Shown in pieces: positions 11,266 through 24,600 of a DNA stretch of 64,000 nt. Position numbers and translations under genes: made by a program. The stretch's first letter is position 1. Every line of letters begins with the position of its first letter. The stretch is taken from contig PUDQ02000049.1 in the NCBI GenBank assembly GCA_002964805.2, positions 124,001-188,000 on the forward strand, given 5' to 3'. This stretch comes from Trametes villosa. Lineage: Eukaryota > Basidiomycota > Agaricomycetes > Polyporales > Polyporaceae. Below the pieces are notes generated by a model. The model was given only the letters and a program-made list of their open reading frames with translations, did not search any database and was not told the DNA's origin.

Positions 11266-14200
11266 TCTGACTGACGGGCCCCGACTGCCCCCGCGGACGG
11301 TGGTGGTGGGTGGTGCCCCCGCCGTACGGGTGGGGAGGTCTGCGAACTCTACCCTGCGTTGGTGCGGGCCATCTCGGCAGAGTTGGGCGGGCGAGTGCGA
11401 AGTGTGGGGGGCGGTCACACAGCGGCGGCCCCGCTCTCTCCCGTTCCAGGTGGCCGCGACACGGCCCGCCAGCCTAATTGCCACCGCAGAGCAGGGCGGC
11501 GACCCGCCTCAGCCTGATACAGGGCGCACCGCCGCCGCTGCTCATACAGGGCGGGACTCGGCTGCGGCGCACGGCTTGGCATTCATCCTACCGTTTCACT
11601 GCGACACCACAACACGCCCCGTCTCACGACAAGTCTCCACTCACGCACACGATCTCGCATATGTACTCTACACATTTACCACCATACCTCCTTGTCTTGT
11701 CGATACAGTTACAGTTACCGTTACAGCCTAGCACGACACCCCGGACTCCCGTACGTTTCCTGCCGCTCCGTTCTCGCTTTGTGGTCGTGTTGCTCTCAGT
11801 TATTTTGTCGCACTCTAGCGCTATCTTGCTCTCTCGGTCTCCTCGTTCACCAATCGATTTATTTTTGCGCCTCGAATCAAGCGATGCGCCTCCACTTTCG
11901 GAAACTAGTATCTCAGCTGTGCCTACCAGTCCCTCGCCTCCGTCGGCCGCCCATTTTTTATGCCAGAAATTGAGAGACGAGCCTCTGTATTCAGCAAACC
12001 CGCCAAGCTAGCTACATCTACGAATCCCCGCCGCCGTCGGCCCTTCGCAAAAAACTACCTGCGGCTCCGGACGCCGCTACAGACACGAAGTGCGTACTCG
12101 GCGGCGCCGCCTCCCGCGCCCGCCCTACCCCCATCCGTCCTCCACCCATCCAGCGCCTCCTGCACGCCAGAAAATCCGGGCCCGCTCGCATCGAGCACGC
12201 AGCCGGGCAGCGGCGCCGCGCCGAGCGACGCCCTCGGAGAATCGACGCGACCTCGATTCCGAGTCGCAGTCGCAGAATGAAACAAGACGCCGGGGCGGGG
12301 CGGGGCGGGGATCCGCTGCGGCTCGCCCGCCCGCGCGAAGTGCGAAGGCCGAAGAGGACGCTTGTCCGAAGGGGGGTAGATTAGCCCCCGCCCCGGGGCG
12401 GGGAAGCGTACTAGCGTACATGGACAGTCTGTGCGAGCGCACCGCACCCGGGCCCGCGGACGCAGAATTACCTCAGGATGGCAGGCTTGCGGTCATTTTC
12501 GCCTGCATGCGCTAGCGGCACCGCTGCTCGCCACCGTCGCCACAGCTGTACGGCGGGTGAGAAGAAAGGACGGCGAGCTCGGCGAGCGACGAGCTTTTTG
12601 CATCCGCCTTCGCCCTCCCGCAATGCCCAAGCCCAAGGACAACTGCAGCCTGAGGCCCAAGTACGACTACCCACACACCAAGCACGCTGCGGCGGCGCTG
12701 CACGGACAGCTGGAACACAGCTGCCCGACAACTGATGCGCTGATCTCGTCCAGAACGCAGGAAGCGCGAGGGACACACCTGCCACTCCGCCCAGGATATG
12801 GTGGATCGTCGCGAGGCGGTGGGGAGGCCCTCGAGGGTCTCGGGCGCGACGTGCGAGCCTGAGGCGCGGGTCTTGGCCCCGCAGCCGGTGTTCAAGCCCT
12901 AGGCGGCGGCGCCGTGGGTCCCGAGCAGCGGACCGTCTTCCCCTTCCTCTCCCTGGACCGGGGCATTCCGCCGCCACCAAGGGCCTCGGACAGAGGCGCA
13001 AGACAAGGAAGGGCGCGACGATGACGGCGAACAAGACGGAGCCCGGAATTCATGCCCCCATTCCTGCTGCCACGCGGGGCGCGCGCTGCGGGACGCCAGT
13101 CGGTCCCTGGGTTCCCACGTCCGCTCTGGCCGCTGCAGCGCGGGCGTGGCGGCGCGGGGGAGCGCAGAAGGCGGCGGGCTGCGGGCGCATGTGGGCGGGC
13201 GATTGTGCCTCGGTGAATAGGTGAGTGTGAGTGGCGGGCAGGTTGAGCCACTGTGGGTGACCTGCGGGGGCGGCGGGTGTGTGAGAGGGGCGCAGGCGCA
13301 GGATTGCGGATGGTTGTGGGCGTATGCGGGTGGGGACGGGTGGCACGACGGGACGGGTGTCGTCCGTTGCGGTAGCGGTGGGCGACGGCGACGTGTGCCG
13401 CCGCGAGTATCCTCGCCGGTGATCTACTCTGTCGTTCGACGGACGCAGTGAGAACATACGGCTTAGATAATCGCGGACCACGCAGGAGATTTGTTCAACG
13501 ATAGAGTACGTTCAGGTCGCAGACGTGCCGGCGGCACCGACTGTTGACTCTGTCTGCACGCAGCAGTCCGGGGTCGTTGGCCCCGTACGAGGACAGCGCG
13601 TCGCAGCGTCCGATATCTGCGTATCAGTCAATGTTGTGAACATAGTCTGAGAAAAATTGAGATGGGAGACGCACATATGGAATTAATAGCGTCTAGGACG
13701 AAGAGAGGGGGCGGCGCGGGATGCTAGCACGCACCCCGCATCGATCTCGGTCGTTCCGGGGATGGCGTTGGCAGGAGCATGCACTCGGCGGGCCGGATCG
13801 AATGCTCTCCTATAATTGTGCGCCGCTTTCACGGCAGCACCGTCGTCGCCGGCCACTTCAATTTGTATTGCTCACTCACCGAGCGTAGAGAGCTCGCTCG
13901 GAGTCGTCGGCGAACGCGAACTCTTCCTGGGCGGACCAGACGTCTGACCCCAGTACGCCCCCCATCTTCCCGCAGCGCACGAAGCATGGGTGGCCCACAG
14001 GGGCCCAGCCTGTGATGTTCTTGCGATGGGTGTGAAGATGGAGCACATCCCGGTCAAAACCCAATCGACCGACGCTCCCAGCGCGGACTGCACCATGGCT
14101 CGTGCCGCGCCGTGCCGAACAGCGCGCCCCCGCCAGTCGATCTGACGCACACGCGCCCTCCGCATTGACAGTTTATTGCAAGAACCACCCTTCGGCTTCC

Positions 14201-14698
14201 ACCAGAAACGCATCCCGACGTGGCCAGCTCCACTTGCACACCAACAAGGACAGATTGCATCCGGCGCACGCCCGCAGCGGCCTCAGTCGCTGCGAGACCC
14301 GCACCGACTCACACCGACCAGAGGGAGGGGGAGGGCGACTGGCGTCCGCGGTGGCACCAACCGTCGAACAACCGTCCGAGGCCCACACGCAGCGCCTGCA
14401 ACAAAGTCCCCGTCGTGACAGCCCCGACACTCCACACACGCCCACGCCCGCGCACATGAGGATACGCACGTCCCGATGCACGACCGTGGGCACGAGTGTG
14501 CACAGAGGCCAGAGATAGCAAGAGCCCGAGCTCGGGGAAGAGGAAGAGACAGCTCTCGAGACAGGCCGCTGATGGTCGTATGTCACCCTCCACTGATCAT
14601 CACCGCCAGCAGAAGCCCCGAAGCCCTCCCCTTCTCGATCGGTGCGAAACAAGATGTGCTCCTCCGACTCGCCACGAACAGAAGCACCCCTTACCGAC

Positions 14699-14722
14699 CA
14701 GAAACAGAAACAGAAACAGAAA
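14699..14722. repeat. GAAACA microsatellite
   Basis: About four tandem units of the hexamer CAGAAA/GAAACA inside the GC-rich intergenic region. Confidence 0.7.
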
Positions 14723-17700
14723 GCGAACGCAGAACCAGACCCGGGCTCTCCCCAGCACGAGCGCAGAGCGTTTCAGCGCCGCGCCGACAAAGGAAGTCCG
14801 CCTTCTTACTCGCTCCCTCCTGTTAGCTAACATGTCGCATAGAACGCCCGGGCCCGCCCGGGCGCACGGGCACAGAGCGTCCAGCAGATTGGGACACGCA
14901 CCGTCCATAGCGGGCCACCGGACAGCATACAGGTACCGTTCGCGTACGCCGTCGCCCGTCGCAGCCCGCACAGCAACATCGTCATCCTCCCAATTGAATG
15001 CGCCCCAGCCGCGGTCACCGCTCGCGCCCATTCGACGGCCAGCGCGTGCATTATACCGGCAGGGCCCTGTTGCGCATCGCACCGTCAGCCTGAGTCGCAT
15101 TCGCGCCCGCATAAGCACTCACCGGCCCACCGTGGATCACCCAGCCTGCCAGTGCATCGCCATCACGCTCCGAACCACACTCAGTCCACAACCGGCAAAT
15201 CACCGCACAGACTCGCACGCATCCCCACCGCCATCGCCATCCGTGCCTGCGACGCCCTCGCCCGCGTATAACGCCCCGTCCTCCTCGGTGCACCCGCCCG
15301 CCACTCTTCTCGCCAGGGTAGCGTGCACCCAATCGTGCCCGCGCCGCCCTCAATCTCGCCCGTCTGCCGTCCATCTCCCGCTGCGCATCCATCAATCTGC
15401 CCCGCCAAGTTACAACTCTCCTTCTCCTTCGACATGAACTTCTCCCACTTCTTCAAGTTCCGGGGCCCCGATCCGACGCCGCCTAATCCGGCAACCCACC
15501 CTAACATTGCGCGACTCACCTCCGGAAGACCGCCGTCCACACGCGTCCACTGACATGGACATCTCGCATCTGCGCAGACATCACCCTTCCCGCCTTCGCC
15601 ATCCGCCTCCTAAATCCCTACCCGCCGGCTCCTCTCCCTGGGCGCGCGCTGCTCAGTGCTCTGATCCCGCCTTCCCGCCTTCATCCATCGCCCGTCCCCT
15701 TCGTGCATTCATTCATACACGCCCTCCATCAGCCCCCGAAGATCCAGGGCCCGGCAGCGCTGCGGCCGCCGCGCCGCCCCCTCTTTCCCTCATCCCTACC
15801 TTCTTCTCGCATCCCTCCTTCCCAATCCCTCGCGCGCGCGTGAAGAAGGAAGAAGGCCGGATGCACGCCCTGCCCGACTGGGCCTGCCTACCTAGCCATC
15901 CTCCGAGCTCTTCGTGGGAGCGCGCCGCCGCATCCTGATTCCAGACTGCGCCCGGGGGTAGAGTCATGCATAGCTGGAAGAACGCACGCCCCGGATCCCA
16001 TACGGGACTCAGAACCTGGAGGCAGAAGGCAGATCCCCAGCCCCGGCCGGCGAGCTCGGCGCGGCGCGTCGCTGCCCCGGGGAACGCTTGCTCGCGCTCA
16101 GGCTCGCCGCCCCCGAGCCTAGCCTCTTTGCAGCTCGCCAGGTACCGCGCCATATCGTCGATAGCCCTCGCGCTCGGTACGCGCTCTGCCTACTGCACCC
16201 TGTATGATACCGCACCGAGAATATCAGTCCTAGTCCACGTCCGAGGGACCGGGCGGGCGCGCCTGCGCCTAGCCGCGGACGGAGCACGGTCATCCGGATA
16301 TCCCAGATCCGCTTTTCATTAACGGCCTGCATCGCACCCGTGATCCCTCCCGCGCCCACATGCTGCCGCCCCGGCAAGGCTCGAGCCCATGCAGCACACA
16401 GGTAGTATGTAGCAGGAATCGGGATCCCGAGGACGTCCTCGTACGCGAGCGTCCCTGGAACTTGAAGGATATCATCACGATCAATTCGTCATAGACATAG
16501 ACATGCAGCATCCTTGTACACATGTACGCGCTCACATTGTACTGAGAAAGCACGGTGGGCTCCACGCGCGCGCCCCGTAGCGCACGCCTCGCACCCCGGA
16601 GGCAGCGCGCCTGCCCAGTACCCCCGCGCCGCCCGAGCGCTCCGCAGGCGCAGGCAGGCACAGAGGCTCTCACTCTCGCACACGCTCACGCGCCGCGGGA
16701 GCAATGAGGCCCTTTCAGTGCAGCGCACGAGCATCCCCACATGCATACGGATGGCCACGAGCCCTCGTGTGCGGCCGCAATCTATCAGAGAGGGCACTCA
16801 TTCCGTCTGCGTCTGATGCACCCCGTCTTCATCTCCCCCGAGCCGAGCTGCGTCCGCGCGCCCGAGCATCCTCGAGCGCGCGGACCAGCGGCAGCGTACG
16901 GCGAGGAGGGGTCTCCAGCGTCCAGCGTCCAGTCTCCAGCGCGAGGCGTGTCGAGCGTCGTAGCAGGAGCAGCTCGCGACGTCTCCTGGTACACAGCACC
17001 GGCGACACAATCTCTGACGGCAGACGCGCGTGTGCGTGCAGCGCTGCACGCCCGCCCTGCCATCGGAGAATAGAGAGATCGCCGAGCTCCTGGATCCTAG
17101 CGGCCGGCGGCGCGAATCCCTCTCCATCTCGAGCCATGTTCGCCCCGCGCTCGCGCTCGCGCCCACGAGACAAGCGACAGGCCAGACAAGAGAGACAGAC
17201 GTGCCGCCGCCTGTTCGCCGGCTGTCTGCATCGCGCGCGAAGATCTGGGCGGACGTCGACGTCGAGGGAAGGGGGCGAGCCGTGGGACGGGATGCGCGCG
17301 ACATGATATGCCCATGATATGATTGCCAGATGGCACACAGTCGCTGCCATGGCATCGCAACATTGAACATTGCATGCAGAAGCGTGCACACCGCCCCCTC
17401 TTCCTCTCTCTCGATCGAGGAAGGGGCCGCCGGCGCGTCATGAAGATGCAAACGACTCGAGCCCGCGCGAAATTGACTCGCGGGCGCACGCGGGGGGTAC
17501 GGCCACCAGTGATCACGATGGGCGTGATATCTGGGGCGCGCGCGATGGGGCAAGGCGATACCGGGGAGGATCTGCACGGCGGGGGCTCGAGCGCGGCCGT
17601 CGAGGAGACGCGGGGTTTGCCCTGTTGAGGATGGGCGGAGCTGTGTCGCGCGCGACCGGAGCCAGACGCTGCTATTCTCGGACGCGCATCGCACATCGCA

Positions 17701-19194
17701 CATCGCGGTGCACGATGGGCCTCGCGCGGGCGGTGCTCGTGCAGACAGACAAAGTTTGTGGAGGGAGCGTATCAGGCGCGCTGGAGCATCCGTCGCTGGG
17801 GAAGAGTCGTTCTCGAGAGCCGAAACGCGCGCGAGGCCGGAAGCGGAGAAAGCACGGCTGTTTGTGGAGCGGCCGGGCGCACATCCTTTCGTCGAAGCCC
17901 TCGAGCGCGGCCCAAGCCCAGCAGCGAAGGCCTGGCCAGTGGGCAGCGCGGGGTGCGAGAAGCCGCCCGCGCTCGAGTTGGGCAAAGTGGCTGGGAGCCG
18001 TCCCGGGCGAGGAGGGCGAGGATGAATGGAAGCGGATGGGGAGAGGCGAGCAAGCGATTCAGCCCATCACCGTCCCCGGCCCTCGTCCTCCACCGCACCC
18101 CGCCAGGGACAGCCCGTGGGCGTGGGCACGACCGTGAGCGTGAGCGCGGCGTACGTGCCTGAGCATTCCGACGCGTTCGAGGGCGGACGCAGGCCCGTAA
18201 GGTCGTCTTTCCCATACACGGCCAGCGCGCCATCTCGACAAGTCGTGCATGCTCGCCGGGCTGCGCGTAGCGGGCCTGGACGACGAGCTGAGATGATATC
18301 CGCGGCGTCCTCGACATCACCGGTCGTCGTAACGCGATGCTCGACGCTCGCCAGTCAATATCGCCTCGCGCGCGCCGAATTGGAGCGCAAATGCAGACGC
18401 GCCGCGCGCGACGGTGGAGGAGGTGCGAATCAGTGGGCCGCTCCCAGGCGATTTGGCTCAGGCTCACGCGCTGGGAGTGGGAGCGACTCGGACAGTCGGA
18501 GAGCGAGAGCCTCGAAGGTGTGGTAAGCACCCGGGCGCTAGCAATATGCCCATTCCCGGCCGTAATACGTCCTCGAACAGGCACTTTGCTCGCCCCCTCC
18601 GGACGCTTCCTCCTCCGCCCGGTGCAGGAGGCACTGCGCGCGCGGCCAGAAGCGCACACCGCAGAGCCTGTCGGGCGTCGGGAGGCGGGAGGTCGCGAGC
18701 GTACGCCGGCCGAGGCGGTGGTGGAGGGATGTGCGCTGCTCACCGTCGACAGACGCCCCCGTCCTCGTCCTCGCGCTGATGGTGGCGGCGGCGGCGACGG
18801 CGGCAGACGAGGCGAGAAGACTCCCAGCGGGGCCAGGAAAGGCAGACGAGGGGAAAAATACAATGTGTAGATCGGCGGCCCGCGGAGGGCGGCCGGGAGT
18901 TCGCGGTAATTAAAAGAGGGGCAGCAGACGAGGGGGGAACAAGGTTGGGTGGTGGGAAAGGGCGTCGGAATATCTGGGGAAATCTTGTGTGTTGTGGGGT
19001 GTTTGTTCGTCGAGATCGGAGGATTGGAGATATGATTAATTGCAGGCGGGGGGAAAGCACAGCCATCTGGCTCGGGTACGCGGTACCTGTCTGCGACCCG
19101 AGAGAGCGGAAGCGAGCGATGATTGGAAGAAGGGCGTGCGGAAAGGGAAGCAGGGGGGCGCAAGGTTTGGGAGAGGAAAGCGATGACAGGGAAG

Positions 19195-19201
19195 GATAAA
19201 T
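19195..19201 (+). promoter_or_regulatory. TATA-like element upstream of the homeobox gene
   Basis: GGATAAATAGGG lies about 240 bp before the ATG at 19438, at the transition from GC-rich intergenic DNA. A long leader would be needed. The assignment is by resemblance and position only. Confidence 0.25.
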
Positions 19202-19437
19202 AGGGCGCGTGCAGAGGCAGAATGGAATTTCGATCTACTGCCACTCTACGACACCACGGACGCGACCTCACGGCGATCGAGACGACTTAATTAAATATTG
19301 GAGGACTCCATTAGGCTATTTCGCGACCCCGTCACTTTCTTATTCGCCGTCGCTCGCTGGGGCCTACGTATACGCAGCCGCCGCCGTCGTCTACCGCGTC
19401 CGTCTCCGCCTCCGCCCTGTCCGCCGTTTGCTTTTCA

Positions 19438-21670
19438 ATGATCGACACGCTCCCCGTCGACATCTCCCCTTCTTTCCCCGACCCCCTCGCCATCGACTCC
19501 TACCACGTCCACCAGCTCCAGTACTCGCTGTCGTACGTCCCGCCCCGCCCACCCGCCCCGCCGCTTCCCGATTAGGCCACTGACTGTCACCGCGCGCCCC
19601 CCTCTAGGCAGCAGCACTCCAAGTCTCCCGAGACAGACCCGCTGTCGTTCGACGCCCGTCTCCTGTAAGTCCGCTCGCTGCTTCCTTCTCTTCTCCTTCC
19701 CTGTCCGCCGCAGAGATCGTCGACGCTGACACCGCCGTCTCCCCTACCCTCCTTCTCCTGCTCCCTCTCCACGACCTGCACGCCCGCCCCGCAGGTCGCA
19801 GGCTGTGGAGATCGACTACGACTCGCGCCGAATGTCCAGCTCTGCAACGTCGGACAGCAGCCTGCACTCGCGTCCGGACAAGCGCGCCGCCAGCCCCGAG
19901 CACTCGCCCCTCCCGAAGCGGACCCGCGCCGCCGTCGAATCGCCCTGGTCCGATCCGGCGACGCCAGACCACGGCTCGTCTGGGCTTCCCGCCGCGTCTG
20001 ACACGCTCGCTTCGCACGCCGATCTCGACTCGTCGCGCGTCCAGCTCCCGTCGCTCGCGTCCGCGTTCAGCGACCGCCACGACTCCCGCCGCGGCTCTCT
20101 CCCCAACCTCTACTCGGAGAACCCCGCGTCGCGCCTGCGCCTGCCCTACCCCGTCCACCGCCCCACCCAGTCCTCGTCCTCGGGCCTCTCCGCCTACCAG
20201 TTTCCGTCCCCCGACTCGACCGACTCGGGCGACAACAAGCCGGAGCGCCCGCGCCTCGACACCCACAACCAGCTCGGCGGCCTCTACCCCGGCCCTGTGA
20301 GCGACATCTCGTCCTCCCTCCCCAGCGCCGCCCTCTCCTCCGCCTCGCCCTCCTCCTTCGGCTTCTCCCCCCTCTCCTCAGATTTTTCGGCCACCAGCAG
20401 GAGCTCCGCCGTCTCCCCATCCGGCCTCTCCGACCCCGACTCGTGGTCTGCCGCGTCCATCGCCCGCCCCAGCTCCACGCCCGGTGCCGTCGACTCCCTC
20501 CGCCACTCCTCCATCGGCGGCCCCCAGTCCATGTTCGGCGGCGTCCAGCGCATATCCGGCCACTCCACCGACCGCTCCCCCGTCTCCCGCCTCGGCGCCC
20601 CCAACGGCATCAAGTCCGAGAGCGACTGGACCTTCCCCAACCAGTCCCCCGACTTCGGCATGAGCTCTGCCTCCGCCATGTCCGCCAGCGGCGGCTCCAA
20701 CCCCGCCATCAACGTCACCGGCTCCCCCAACCGCTCTCCCCAGGCCGCCCCCGCCGGCAGCCCAGGCAGCCTCGTCGACCGGCCCGCTCAGCGCAAGCGC
20801 GGCAAGCTCCCCAAGCCCGTCACCGACTTCCTCAAGGACTGGCTTCACCGCCACTCCGACCACCCCTACCCCTCGGAAGAGGAGAAGAAGCAGCTGTGCC
20901 ACGCTACCGGTCTCTCGATGTCCCAGGTCTCTAACTGGATGATCAATGTACGTGCATTCGCCGCATCGTTCACCGCTCATATCTAACGCATTTTACAGGC
21001 TCGCAGGCGTATTCTCGCACCCGCGCGGCATAGCACCGCGGGCCCGACCACGACGACGCCCTTCGCCACCCGCGGCGGCGTGGGTATGGGTATGCCCGCA
21101 CCCGGTATGGGTGGCCTCGGCGTCCCCTCGGCCCTCGAGACCGGTCGCCGGATGTCGATGCCCACGGACTCCCTCCAGCTCTACTATCCGATGTCCCTCC
21201 AGTCGCTCGGCCACGATGGCCACCAGATGTCCACCCGGCATATGGTGAACATGTCCCGCAGCCTCAGCTCGAGCCACGCGACGGCAGGCAGCCTCGGCCT
21301 CGGTCACCACGGGCACGGTCACAGTCCGTATGGATTGAGCGACTCGTACGCCCAGAGCCGCCTGTCGTACGGCGGCACAACCGCGCTCCATCCCTCGTCG
21401 GCGCACCCGCACCACGGCGGCTCCTCCGCGAGCCCGGGTGGGTTCTTCGGGATGTCGAGCAGCGGGGGCGGGAGCTACATGAGCGGGTCGCCGATGTACA
21501 GCCAGAGCGCGAGCTACGCGCAGAGTGGGAGCCACCACGCGGCCCCCAGCCAGAGCCCGAGCGGACGCGTGCTCACGCCCGGGAACGACGATCAGACTGG
21601 GTACCGGTTTCCAGAGCACTCGGCGTCGCCGGGGCCGCAGTCCGGGTCGGGGTACGGTACGCCGCAGTGA
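19438..21670 (+). CDS. TALE/KN-type homeobox transcription factor
   Basis: Four exons (19438-19532, 19608-19664, 19795-20947, 20999-21670) give about 658 aa, all in phase. The homeodomain spans roughly residues 380-441. It has KLPKPVTDFLKDWLHRHSDH, then PYPSEEEKKQL and the recognition helix SMSQVSNWMINARRR, with the TALE hallmark of extra residues between helices 1 and 2 (the HSDHPYP region). The 51-nt intron 20948-20998 interrupts helix 3 between N and A of WMINARRR. The N-terminal 370 residues are Ser/Pro-rich with a basic patch (PLPKRTRAA) that may be a nuclear signal. The C-terminus is rich in Gly, Met, His and Ser. Relatives include yeast Cup9/Tos8 and mushroom developmental homeobox factors. 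DNA-binding transcriptional control is well supported; targets are unknown. Confidence 0.93.
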
Positions 21671-24600
21671 ACGCTGGACGCGCCGGGCGCTGTGACTCGG
21701 GCTGCTGCGACCAGCCCGCGCGCGGGCGGCGTCGACGCTCACGACGCGCCCGGACGTAAGTCGAGGCGCTCGCCTGGTTCCGGATCGGGACAGACGCTTG
21801 CGGTGTTTGTTTGTTTGGACAATCCCGATCAAAGTAGTCTATCTGTTTTCCCCCTAATTTCCCTCCCGCCGGCTCATCCGTGACATCCCTCTCCCCATCT
21901 CGTCCCCACCCTCCCCCGCGCCCGACTCGCCCCCGTCGCCCTCTGCTCGATCACCGCCGTCGTCGTCGTCGCCGACCACAGCCGCCGGGCATCCAACGGC
22001 GCGGGCGCCGGGACGCTGTACATTCTCCTTTGCAAAACGTCGTGCACCGCGCTGCGCCTTCTTGGTCCGTCCTGCTTGCTCTCTATATCTCTACCATTTC
22101 TCCCCATCGTGTGCTATTATGCCGTCGCTGTACGCTTCTCCCCGCTTATGTCGCCCTTCCCTTGTCTCGATACCACCACGCTGGCTCGCTTCCTCTCTGC
22201 ATTCCCCCCTTCTCCTGCTCTGCTATGCAGCGCGCGCCGCCGTCTTCGCCCATGCACCCCGCACCCCCATGTACCCTTATACCGCACCGCCCGCCCCGCA
22301 AGCCCATACACCCCACGCGCATCGCATCGCTCCGAACTCGTATCATATACCTATCGTACATGTACCACCTAGTATCCCCCGTGTCGTACTTATTCGCTCT
22401 ACTAGAGGGACTCTCGATCGCTCACTGCTGTCGCTGGCACACTCCGGACTTGCTTTCCTCGCCCCGCCCCGCCCTGCCTCGCCTCGCCTCTCTCGTGCCT
22501 ATTTCTTGGTCATTTATCCTCTGTACACGCGCACGCCGCGATCGTGGAATATATCGCCCCCACGGGCATCGCTCTGGAATCCGCCCTCGCTCGTTCGCCG
22601 TCCGCCGCCTGCGACGCTCGCCGTGCCGTGCCTGGTGCCGCGGGGGCTGGCCTAGCGCTGCTCATCAGCTTACCCCGGCCTAACGCGCATTCCGCTCGGT
22701 AAGTTTTAAGTGGAAGATAGAGTGCGCATGCCACGAACGTGGCCCGCGATACCCAGCCTCGTATCGCTCACCGTTCCCAAGACCGCTCGTGAGGCAAGAG
22801 GCCGATCAGCAAGACTTATCGACTCGAGGCTCGAGACTCCGCGCCCCTGTGATGCGCCGCCGCGCCCTCCCAATATCCCTCCTATATTTGATGCGCCGGG
22901 CACGCGGGCGCGCGCAGATCTCCCCCGCTAGCCGCTAGCCCGCGCACATGAATGCTGCGTCCCCCTTCCGGCCGCGCGCGTCCCCACCAGGTCTCTACCA
23001 ACGCCGGAACGCCGGAGGAGGCGAGTGCCACATTGGATGGCAGCCCGAAGCGCGTACGTATATTCCGAATATCGATCCCATCTATCTCCTCGTTCCTCGT
23101 TCTTTGTTTCTCATTTCTCATTTCGCGGGTCTCGTTCGCTCGGGCTTCGTACGGTGAGCACGATCGCTGAGCGAGCGCGAATGACGATGAACCCATCGCA
23201 TCGCTCGGCCACGCCGGACAGGAAGATGTAGTCCGCCGGGAGACGGTGCGTGTATACGGATGTGCCGTGCTTCCCTTCCTCGCCCGCATTGCTTGATGAT
23301 ATCATCGCCGCACATCCTGCATGGAACGCACAGAGTCCGGATGGTGGTGCTGATGATCCTGACCCCAGCCCCCAGACATGCATTGTAGCAGCGTACGTAC
23401 TATACAGTACTACTCGCCCCCGCCCGTGCTGATCACATCTCCCCGGGCCTCACAGATCATGCGCGTGCGGCGGCGGCGCCGCGGAACACAACGTTGCGTG
23501 CAACTCACCGCTCGCCGCTCGCAGGCTTCGCAACAATGCACTCCAGGCTGGGAAGCCCTGCTGCCGCGTGCCCTACGAAACGCACCCGACACGAAACGCG
23601 CGCGCCCCGCAACGGCAGGCGTTGTGCTCCCTGGGCGGGTGGCGCGGGAGCGTCGACGTCGCGACCACAGCAAGCTCAGGCTCAGGCTCAGGGTGAGCAG
23701 TCCGCCCTGGCGCGTCATGCGTGCGCAGCAGGAGCACCGTCCGCAAACGGCGCGTTCTCTTCTCAAACCCTCGCGCGCTGGGAACTTCGAACCCGCTCCG
23801 AGCCCGAGAGCAAGGCAGCGCACCTGCACCACCCTGTCCCGGAAGATCGCTGTGCACGTACACCCACGCCACGGCGCAGAGCCTCCAGCCTCCCGTCGCC
23901 AGGCTCGCGGCTCGCGGGCCCACGCGCCGAGGACGCATCACCCCGCGCAGCTGCGCGCCCGGTTCGGGATCATGATCTTCGACGCCCGAACGCGCGAAGC
24001 CGCCACCCCACCAGCCTTCCCAGCCTTCCCAGCCAGTCCCAGCCGCGATTGGGCAGAGGACGCCGCGCGAACGTTGAAGGTTCACGTACACGGCGATGCC
24101 CCTCGCCGCGCTGGGACCGGGCGCGCCCCCTGCCGGCATCCCGCCCCCGCCGCGCTCGATGCGTCGATGTGCGTGGCTTCGAGTTCGCGTTCGCGATGGA
24201 GGGTGGATGGAGATGGCGATGGCGATGGCGCGAGCAGTCCGCGCTCAGGTGCCGAAGGAGAGCGATCCCACCTGGCCCGGCCTTCCCCCTCCATTGTATC
24301 CAGCACTCGCGCTGAACTCGATATTTCAGGCACTACTTCCAGTTCAGTACCCGGCGGCGGCCACTGCGCAGGTAGGGCTCCACCCTCCGGGCACGCCGTG
24401 TGCGCTGGAGGCTCAGTCGGGCCCAGCATAGGCATAGAAACGCAAAAGCACCGGCCTCCTAGCCTCCTCCTGCCTCTGCACGCGCCCGCCTTCTCGAGAA
24501 CGTGTTCGCCCTTCCGTACCGTCGCCGAGCAGGGTCAGGTCAAGATTGCGGGCGCTCCAAGGGGTCAGCTGGGGTCCTGGTACCGCGTGACGTTCATTAC
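21671..24600. other. 3' region of the homeobox gene and GC-rich spacer
   Basis: Pyrimidine-rich DNA follows the stop codon; the first few hundred bases are likely 3' UTR. Later sequence is CpG-rich with spurious frames on both strands. A GATGGC/GATGGA repeat lies near 24195-24230. No gene recognised. Confidence 0.45.

Larger units (their letters stand above)
11266..19437. other. 8-kb GC-rich intergenic region without recognisable genes
   Basis: This is very GC-rich and pyrimidine- or CpG-rich DNA in which both strands show long open frames (for example 16798-17985 and 17772-19271, minus) with low-complexity R/P/A/S translations. None carries a domain, a splice pattern or codon order suggesting a gene. 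Simple repeats include GGGGC runs near 12295-12310. The left ~700 bp probably hold the 3' UTR of the Cdc11-like gene. The right part is the upstream region and possibly a long leader of the homeobox gene. Confidence 0.5.

Noticed and set aside
17772..19271. 499-codon minus-strand open frame, and a 395-codon one at 16798-17985
   Set aside because: Low-complexity Arg/Pro/Ser/Ala translations, equally open frames on the other strand, and no domain or splice structure; explained by high GC.
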